Origin: Poronia punctata
Taxonomy: Eukaryota > Ascomycota > Sordariomycetes > Xylariales > Xylariaceae
Length of the DNA: 12,227 bases
NCBI GenBank assembly: GCA_022579005.1
Contig: MU401993.1
Location: forward strand, 1-12,227
Direction: 5' to 3'
The translations under genes and the position numbers were made by a program. Of this stretch, positions 7,230 to 12,227 are shown piece by piece. Below the pieces are notes generated by a model. That model was given only the letters and a program-made list of their open reading frames with translations. It made no database searches and was not told the DNA's origin. Numbering within the stretch: the first letter of the stretch is position 1; the number at the start of each line of letters is the position of its first letter.

Positions 7230-9134
7230 ATGGCCCAGGCCGCATCCCACAGCTCTCGCAATGAGCAGTCGCAGTCGCAGTCGCAGCCACGATCCAACGA
7301 TACTGCGAACCATTCCAACGCTGCCCCTCCAAAGAATGAAGAAGAACATGGTCTGCTCGCTGGTCATGGATCGGACGAGGACGAAGATGATATTATAGTA
7401 CACCCTGGTGGTGATGGCGACGTCAATAACGATCGTGGCCCCCGAACCCCTAGAACGCCCAACCGAGTGCGATTCGATTTACGTACCACCGATATCCCTC
7501 CTACGCCAAATGGCACAAACGACTATTTTGCGCCGCGAGATTCGTTCGATGTATATGATGCCGATGGACCTGGTACTGCGCGGCGGCCGCTTCTGACAGG
7601 AATAGAGGCGCCGTCCGTGACGGTGGCCAATAGTCTCGGCGGCGGCGGCGACGATGATGATATGAGCTGGGCCGAACGTGAGCACGCGCGACCCAAGTCT
7701 GGTCTGAGTTCGGCCTTTATGAACATGGCGAACAGCATCATCGGCGCCGGTATCATAGGCCAGCCGTACGCATTCAAAGATGCCGGACTGGCCGCAGGCA
7801 TTGTGCTGCTTATCGGTCTAACCATTGTGATCGACTGGACGATCCGGCTCATCGTCATAAACAGCAAGCTCAGCGGTGCCAACAGCTTCCAAGGCACCGT
7901 CGAGCACTGCTTCGGCCGAACGGGGTTGATCGCTATCAGTATTGCCCAGTGGGCTTTTGCGTTTGGAGGCATGGTGGCTTTTGGAGTCATCGTGGGTGAT
8001 TCTATACCTCCCGTGTTCCGGGCCATTTGGCCAAACCTGCATGAGATTCCGGTCCTCAGCCTCTTGGGGGACCGGAGAGCAGTTATTGTAATTTTTATCT
8101 TGGGTATCAGTTACCCCTTAACCTTGTATAGAGATATTGCCAAGGTATGTGTTATGCACTCATTGTTCACCTGTTTGATGTCGACAGACACGTACTAACG
8201 CGCGCGTCACCTATAGCTTGCAAAAGCGAGCACGCTTGCCCTTATGAGCATGGCGATTATTGTAGCTACTGTCGTCATTCAAGCCGCTCTTACACCGTCC
8301 GAAGACCGGGGCACCTTTAGCACCCCCCTACTTACGGTCAACGATGGCATATTCCAGGCGATCGGTGTCATTTCTTTTGGTATGTGTCCCCTCCCAGGAA
8401 GTATACTTCATTTTAGAAGCTAAGATTTATCAACCCAGCATTTGTTTGCCAACATAACTCCCTCTTAATCTACGGCTCTCTCAAGACCCCGACCATCGAC
8501 CGTTTCTCAACCGTGACGCACTACTCCACAGGCGTATCGATGATCGCCTGTCTAGTCATGGCTCTGGCCGGCTTTCTCACCTTTGGCGACAAGACATTGG
8601 GAAACGTGCTCAACAACTTCCCGGCCGACAACAGCATGGTGACGATCGCGCGGCTGTGCTTCGGCCTGAACATGTTGACGACGCTACCGCTCGAGGCATT
8701 CGTCTGTCGCGAGGTCATGCTCAACTACTGGTTCCCCGGCGAGCCCTTCAACATGAGTCTGCACCTCATCTTCAGCTCGGCGCTCGTAGTCTCCGCCATG
8801 GTCCTGAGTCTCTTCACGTGCGACCTCGGCATCGTGTTTGAGCTGGTGGGCGCCACGAGCGCTTCCGCACTGGCGTATATCCTGCCGCCGCTATGTTATA
8901 TCAAGCTGAGCACTAGGTCCTGGAAGACTTATGTTGCTGGTGCTGTGGTGGTTTTCGGTTGCGCTGTCATGGTCATAAGCGTTTTCCAGGCTGGTACGAA
9001 AATGATTAAAGGTATGTTTTCTTCTTTCCTTCTTTCTTTCCCCAGTTTACAGATGACATATATTCTTCAACAATTGACTCCGAGGGCTAACGATCCCCTT
9101 TATAGGTGGAGGCGAACCGGCCAAGTGTGTATAA
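7230..9134 (+). CDS. Avt2-like vacuolar amino acid transporter (AAAP family)
   Basis: Four exons (7230-8144, 8217-8379, 8439-9011, 9106-9134) join into 1680 nt coding 559 residues. Residues 1-155 form a polar tail with SQ repeats (13-19), acidic runs (49-54, 141-144) and RTPRTP (72-77). The transporter core begins at KSGLSSAFMNMANSIIGAG and contains the helix-breaking IIGAGIIGQPYAF in the first helix, DWTIRLIVINSKLSGANSF near 202-220, AFVCQHNSLLIYGSL at 360-374 (joined across a splice), and NVLNNFP later; about eleven hydrophobic segments are visible. This matches the yeast Avt/SLC38-like branch, closest as I recall to Avt2. By family, it moves amino acids across the vacuolar membrane using the proton gradient; direction and substrate are not readable here. 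The start ATG has A at -3 and G at +4. The gene looks intact. Confidence 0.93.
7265..7287 (+). repeat. CAGTCG hexanucleotide repeat inside the coding sequence
   Basis: Just over three in-frame copies of CAGTCG encode the Ser-Gln repeat at residues 13-19 of the Avt2-like protein. It keeps the frame whatever the copy number, so it may vary in length between strains. Confidence 0.85.
8145..8216 (+). other. Intron 1 of the Avt2-like gene
   Basis: Donor GTATGT at 8145, a consensus-perfect branch site TACTAAC at 8193-8199, acceptor CTATAG ending at 8216; 72 bp, phase 0. Splicing joins RDIAK to LAKASTLALMSM, the conserved family sequence. Confidence 0.93.
8380..8438 (+). other. Intron 2 of the Avt2-like gene
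   Basis: Donor GTATGT at 8380, acceptor CCCAG ending at 8438; 59 bp, phase 1. The branch site is a weaker CTAAG near 8420. Splicing builds VISF-A-FVCQHNS, matching the FVC.HNS motif of the family. Confidence 0.9.
9012..9105 (+). other. Intron 3 of the Avt2-like gene
   Basis: Donor GTATGT at 9012, branch site CTAAC at 9087-9091, acceptor TATAG ending at 9105; 94 bp, phase 1. The last exon adds only GGGEPAKCV and TAA. The intron has no in-frame stop: read through, translation would continue into exon 4 in another frame and stop at 9139. Confidence 0.88.
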
Positions 9135-9368
9135 AATAACAATACAGCCATCCATGATATCATATGAATTTCATGCATGTAAACATAGACATATAATAAC
9201 CAAATAGGCGGGCATCGGCATTCCTGCTCGATTTGGGGAAAACAAGACTCGGGTCAACATCCAAAGTGGTCAAGGTACTTTGATTACTTTGATTGTTCCT
9301 CTTATGATACAAGGAAACATAATCAATCGGGGATTGAGGGAAGCCAAGGTTAGTGTTAGATAGAACGA

Positions 9369-9387
9369 AGAGAGAGAGAGAGAGAGA
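9369..9387. repeat. (AG)n microsatellite
   Basis: A pure AG dinucleotide run of about nine units downstream of the Avt2-like gene. Confidence 0.95.
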
Positions 9388-9510
9388 CTTATATCATTAC
9401 CTTTACCAACATATATAAGGTACCTACCTTACTTACTTACTCTTTAAAGAAGACAATATATAAACCAATTACTTTTTGGTTTACCTATAAGATTCTCAGG
9501 TAGAACAGTG

Positions 9511-9526
9511 CCCCCCCCCCCCCCCC
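9511..9526. repeat. C16 homopolymer
   Basis: Sixteen consecutive C followed by TCCC. With the C17 tract at 2703 and the G14 tract at 10406 it is one of three long C/G homopolymers in the window. Confidence 0.95.
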
Positions 9527-9872
9527 TCCCAACCTCTCATCTTGTCAACACGTGAAAACTTGTATAAAGAGATATTGACCGACCATGCACTACGAGTACA
9601 CTCGGGGGTTTGCCGCGCTTACCTACCTATTCTGTCCGTCCGGATAAAGACGCCACACTGATGTGTTTATATCGTCGTATCGTATGATAAGGGATCATGT
9701 AAAAAGTAGATAGGTAACTAGATAGGCATGTAGTCTAGCATCAGTTTTGCGCCAGCATCTGTACGTGTACGACTACACGTATAATAACTTGGAGGAGGGG
9801 TGAGGTGAGGTGGGGGTGTTTTTCAAAGTCTTGGCACTTGCCTTATATACATAATACGGGTACTCCGCGTGG

Positions 9873-9896
9873 TCCACGTTCACGTCCACGTCCACG
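9873..9896. repeat. CCACGT hexamer repeat
   Basis: Four imperfect tandem hexamers (CCACGT, TCACGT, CCACGT, CCACGA). The CACGT cores resemble bHLH-type binding sites, but a simple repeat is an equally good explanation. Confidence 0.6.
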
Positions 9897-10379
9897 ACAA
9901 CAACGACCCCTCTTTGTAATGGAATAGATAATAAGATGTAATTAGTACTTTAAAAGTGATTTTGTTTGATTTTGATTTTGGTTTGTTCTGTTGATATCAG
10001 TGTACATAGGTACCTATTGTTCTTTTTACTTACCTTTTTTTTTTCTTCCCCTTTTAGACATCAAGAAAGCAAAAGCTTAGAAGGAACAAAAGTCTACCAC
10101 CTCCTAAGGTAATCCTAGGACACTTTACTTACCTACTTACTTACGCACGTAAAACATAGTAAACATGTAAAAATGTAAACACCCCCTAGGTTAGAGAAGA
10201 AGTAGTTTAAAACCATAATTTTTTTATTTTTTATTTTACGTTTTAATATCAGTAAGGTAGGTACCTAGGTATTAAAACACGGGTGAAATAAAAAAAAACG
10301 AACCCGTAGACCTTGTCTACGAGTATGTACAAGTACACCCAGCATGTCCACACACATACTTTAAGTATGTACGCAGAGC

Positions 10380-10419
10380 GGGGAAGGGTAGGGGTAGGGG
10401 AATTTGGGGGGGGGGGGGG
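10380..10419 (+). repeat. G-tract cluster, potential G-quadruplex
   Basis: GGGG-AA-GGG-TA-GGGG-TA-GGGG is followed five bases later by fourteen consecutive G (10406-10419). Four or more G runs with two-base loops fit the usual quadruplex pattern. It is not the TTAGGG telomere repeat. Confidence 0.85.
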
Positions 10420-10630
10420 TTGTAAGACCAAGAAAAGGCTTTGCCTTCCATCCCGTGAGCGGAAGGAAAGAGCGACACCACCTCACATACATAGATGTCG
10501 TATCACAGGACCTTTTACCTTTTCTTAAAAAATAAAAAATAAACCACGCGATCTATACTTAGGGAGAACCCCCGAGAAAGAAACCCCGCTTCTTACCTAC
10601 CTACATAACCTAACCCACCTTACGTATCGT

Positions 10631-10654
10631 AGAGGAGGAGGAGGAGGAGGAGGG
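10631..10654. repeat. (GGA)n microsatellite
   Basis: About seven GGA units, purine-only on the + strand, in intergenic DNA. Confidence 0.9.
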
Positions 10655-10886
10655 GAAACATACCTAAGATAAGTAAGTCAAGGTAGGGCAGTCTTCTAGG
10701 TTGAGTTGACTAAAAAGCATGTGTGCATAAAGTACCTAACCTAACATGAACTACCTACGTGTACTAAGTATGATCATAAGGCAGGTTTTAAGTATAAGTA
10801 AGGGTAGTTAGGTACATTAGTTTGGTGGGTAAGATAGGCAGCGAGGAAAATACATACCTACCTGATAGGTTTCATTTAGATAGAGA

Positions 10887-10910
10887 AGGTAGGTAGGTAG
10901 GTAGGTAGGT
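10887..10910. repeat. (AGGT)6 microsatellite
   Basis: Six perfect AGGT units. The same tetramer, on either strand, recurs singly and in pairs throughout 9400-12030, including the ACCT array near 12006-12031. Confidence 0.95.
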
Positions 10911-11014
10911 AATATAAGTGAGGAGAAAGAGATAGGAGGAGTAGGAGTATTAAATAGATCCCTTTCCCCCCCATCCCCCCCCAACATAAACCTAGCATAT
11001 TTCCAAAGTCTACG

Positions 11015-11036
11015 AACAAACAAACAAACAAACAAG
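11015..11036. repeat. (ACAA)n microsatellite
   Basis: About five ACAA units, purine-rich on the + strand, in the intergenic region. Confidence 0.9.
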
Positions 11037-11220
11037 CAAAAAAGTGTAACTATCGAATACCTACCTACATACATACTCAACCACCTGTTGTAAGTCTCTT
11101 ACTAATTTCCTTTTTTTTTTTCTATCTATCCTAGCACAGTTATACCGTACTACATGTGTGTTACAAAATAAAGTGTGTTGTAATATGATCTAGGTTAGGT
11201 AGTTCTACGATCTTGGACCA

Positions 11221-11260
11221 TCCTGTCCTGCCCTGTCCTGTCCTGTCCTGTCCTGCCTTG
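11221..11260. repeat. TCCTG pentamer repeat, eight units
   Basis: Eight tandem pentamers, six exact TCCTG plus one CCCTG and one CCTTG. It lies about 260 bases upstream of the zinc-ribbon ORF in a pyrimidine-rich stretch that may be its promoter. Confidence 0.9.
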
Positions 11261-11488
11261 TCGTTTTGTTTTGTTTGTTTAGTTGTTTCCCCCGGAATAA
11301 TTCACTTCACTTTCACTGTCCACTTGATCCTCCCATCTATCTACCCATATTTATCTACTCATTCTCCTTACTCCCTACCAACACTTTCCCTTTTCTTTTC
11401 TTTTCGCTTTCTTTCCTTCCTTCCTCTGGCAAAAATCCAAATCTTAATCTAATCAGGGAAAACAGACAGATCCAAAATAAATCGGCAA

Positions 11489-11511
11489 CTCTCTCTCTCT
11501 CTCTCTCTCTC
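11489..11511 (+). repeat. (CT)n tract upstream of the zinc-ribbon ORF
   Basis: An uninterrupted CT run ends 11 bases before the ATG at 11523. Pyrimidine-rich tracts are common in fungal promoters and leaders, which modestly supports a real gene starting here. Confidence 0.9.
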
Positions 11512-11522
11512 ACTTTCACAAA

Positions 11523-12227
11523 ATGCATAACACCTGTCCCAAGTGCAGCTCCACCATTGCAGGCTCCGGCAAGACCTGCGGTGCATGCGGTGCCGTAAGT
11601 TTCTTTTCCCTCCTCCTTCTTCTTCTTCTTTCTTGCCTTCTATCTTGCTCTCTCTACCATTGGAAAGTGATATAAAAAGGCTAACACGCCAGAAAAATAG
11701 ACCTGCCCCAACTAAGGCAAACAACAACAACAACAAATCCCATCTACCCACACTCACTCACTTACTCACTCACTTAACCAACCGCCGACAATGGGGGGAA
11801 GGGAAGAGGAGGGGAGGAGAGGAAATACCATGGAAGGAATATTGCCAAACCTATAGATAGATAAGATACTATACTATACTATACTATCTAGGTTGTTAGG
11901 TTTAGGAATAAATAAATAAATAAATAAATCCAAGAAAGAAAGAAAGAAAGAAGGAAAAAGAACTTACACAGAGATGGTTTATTTTATGCCCTAGTCCTAC
12001 TACCTTACCTACCTACCTACCTACCTACCTATCTTTCTCCGCAATCCCAGAGAGAAACAACAGACAGACTGACTAAGTGAGTGAATCCAGTCAACCTGTC
12101 TGTCTTGCTTCGCAGGTGATAGTGACATGTCGAAAGAAGAAGAAGAAGAAGAAGAAGAAGAAGAAGAAGAAGAAGAAGAAGAAGAAGAAGAAGAAGAAGA
12201 AGAAGAAGAAGAAGAAGAAGAAGAAGA
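11523..12227 (+). CDS. Small zinc-ribbon protein, partial, with possible poly-lysine tail
   Basis: Exon 1 (11523-11594) encodes MHNTCPKCSSTIAGSGKTCG then ACGA. Cys 5, 8, 19 and 22 form C-x2-C-x10-C-x2-C, the spacing of short zinc-ribbon domains with a CPKC/CGACG knuckle pair, so zinc binding is likely. The ATG has A at -3 and follows a CT tract. A GTAAGT donor follows at 11595. The acceptor I prefer ends at 12115 (TCGCAG), continuing in phase as VIVTCR and then at least 31 Lys codons (AAG) to the window edge; a fifth Cys directly after the ribbon is why I prefer it. The 520-bp intron is long for a fungus. A nearer acceptor ending at 11692 also keeps the frame but gives low-complexity sequence ending at 11860. 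Exon 1 is well supported; everything after it is uncertain, and function beyond metal binding is unknown. Confidence 0.45.
11595..12115 (+). other. Proposed long intron packed with microsatellites
   Basis: It starts at GTAAGT and ends at GCAG with a GACTAAG/CTGAC-like branch region near 12067-12078. It contains CTT, CAA (11720-11737), ACTC, ATACT (11866-11887), AATA (11907-11929), AAAG (11933-11953) and ACCT (12006-12031) repeats. At 521 bases it is several times longer than the five introns of the two transporter genes. If the real acceptor is at 11692, the rest is exon and 3' flank. Confidence 0.4.
12136..12227. repeat. (GAA)n microsatellite reaching the window edge
   Basis: About 30 pure GAA units without interruption up to the last base, so the real length is unknown. 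It is homopurine on the + strand. In the frame of the proposed zinc-ribbon exon 2 it reads AAG (Lys). Confidence 0.97.

Larger units (their letters stand above)
9135..11522. other. Repeat-rich intergenic DNA, no gene seen
   Basis: No frame here looks like protein and no tRNA or transposon end is visible. The left end must include the 3' UTR of the Avt2-like gene and the right end the promoter of the zinc-ribbon gene. The rest is dominated by short motifs (ACCT/AGGT, TACTTACC, GGTACC palindromes) and microsatellites: AG, C16, CCACGT, a G-rich tract, GGA, AGGT, CAAA, TCCTG and CT, listed separately where notable. Confidence 0.6.

Noticed and set aside
7523..8026. 167-codon antisense frame opposite the Avt2-like gene
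   Set aside because: Shadow frame. The + strand protein carries conserved transporter motifs over the same bases.
10380..10400. Telomeric repeat
   Set aside because: The GGGTAGGGGTAGGGG pattern is not TTAGGG, and it lies inside the window with ordinary sequence on both sides.
10817..11080. 87-codon antisense open frame in the right intergenic region
   Set aside because: It is made of translated microsatellites (CAAA, AGGT) and has no protein-like character.
11213..11452. 79-codon open frame upstream of the zinc-ribbon gene
   Set aside because: It translates TCCTG and pyrimidine-rich repeats into a Ser/Pro/Leu/Phe string, which is typical of chance frames in CT-rich DNA.
11693..11860. Alternative exon 2 of the zinc-ribbon gene
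   Set aside because: A CTAAC and an AG ending at 11692 allow it in frame, but the product is Asn/Thr/Leu low-complexity sequence from simple repeats. The acceptor at 12115 adds a Cys next to the ribbon. Not excluded without transcripts.

Overview
The window looks like nuclear DNA of a filamentous ascomycete (Pezizomycotina, probably Sordariomycetes). The evidence is three: short spliceosomal introns (59 to 137 bp) with fungal GTAAGT/GTATGT donors and CTAAC/CTGAC branch sites; an extremely AT-rich block of the kind left by repeat-induced point mutation (RIP); and intergenic DNA full of TAGGTACCTA- and ACCT-type short repeats. The species cannot be named from this sequence.

Layout. 1-1440 is a very AT-rich, RIP-like block holding the remains of at least one lysine-rich reading frame broken by stop codons, probably a dead transposable element. 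1441-1652 is a 20-bp minisatellite of about ten units, followed at 1661-1732 by a cluster of GGTACC-centred palindromes. Base composition changes abruptly there. 1740-4017 is non-coding as far as I can see. Two spliced genes follow on the + strand: an AAAP-family neutral amino acid transporter of the Neurospora Mtr type (4372-5974, three exons, 463 aa) and a vacuolar-type Avt2-like amino acid transporter (7230-9134, four exons, 559 aa). 9135-11522 is repeat-rich intergenic DNA. At 11523 a small zinc-ribbon gene appears to begin. Its second exon would run into a (GAA)n tract that reaches the end of the window, so this gene is partial and uncertain.

How the genes fit together. Both confident genes belong to the amino acid/auxin permease superfamily but to different subfamilies. 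By family knowledge the first imports neutral amino acids at the plasma membrane and the second moves amino acids across the vacuolar membrane. Each ends in a tiny last exon behind an intron whose retention would only change the C-terminus. The second has two candidate upstream ORFs, one of them a five-codon ORF 15 bases before the start codon. I found no convincing evidence of a wholly new system. The best leads are the repeated five-codon uORF sequence, the minisatellite at the AT-block boundary, and the zinc-ribbon/poly-lysine gene at the right edge.
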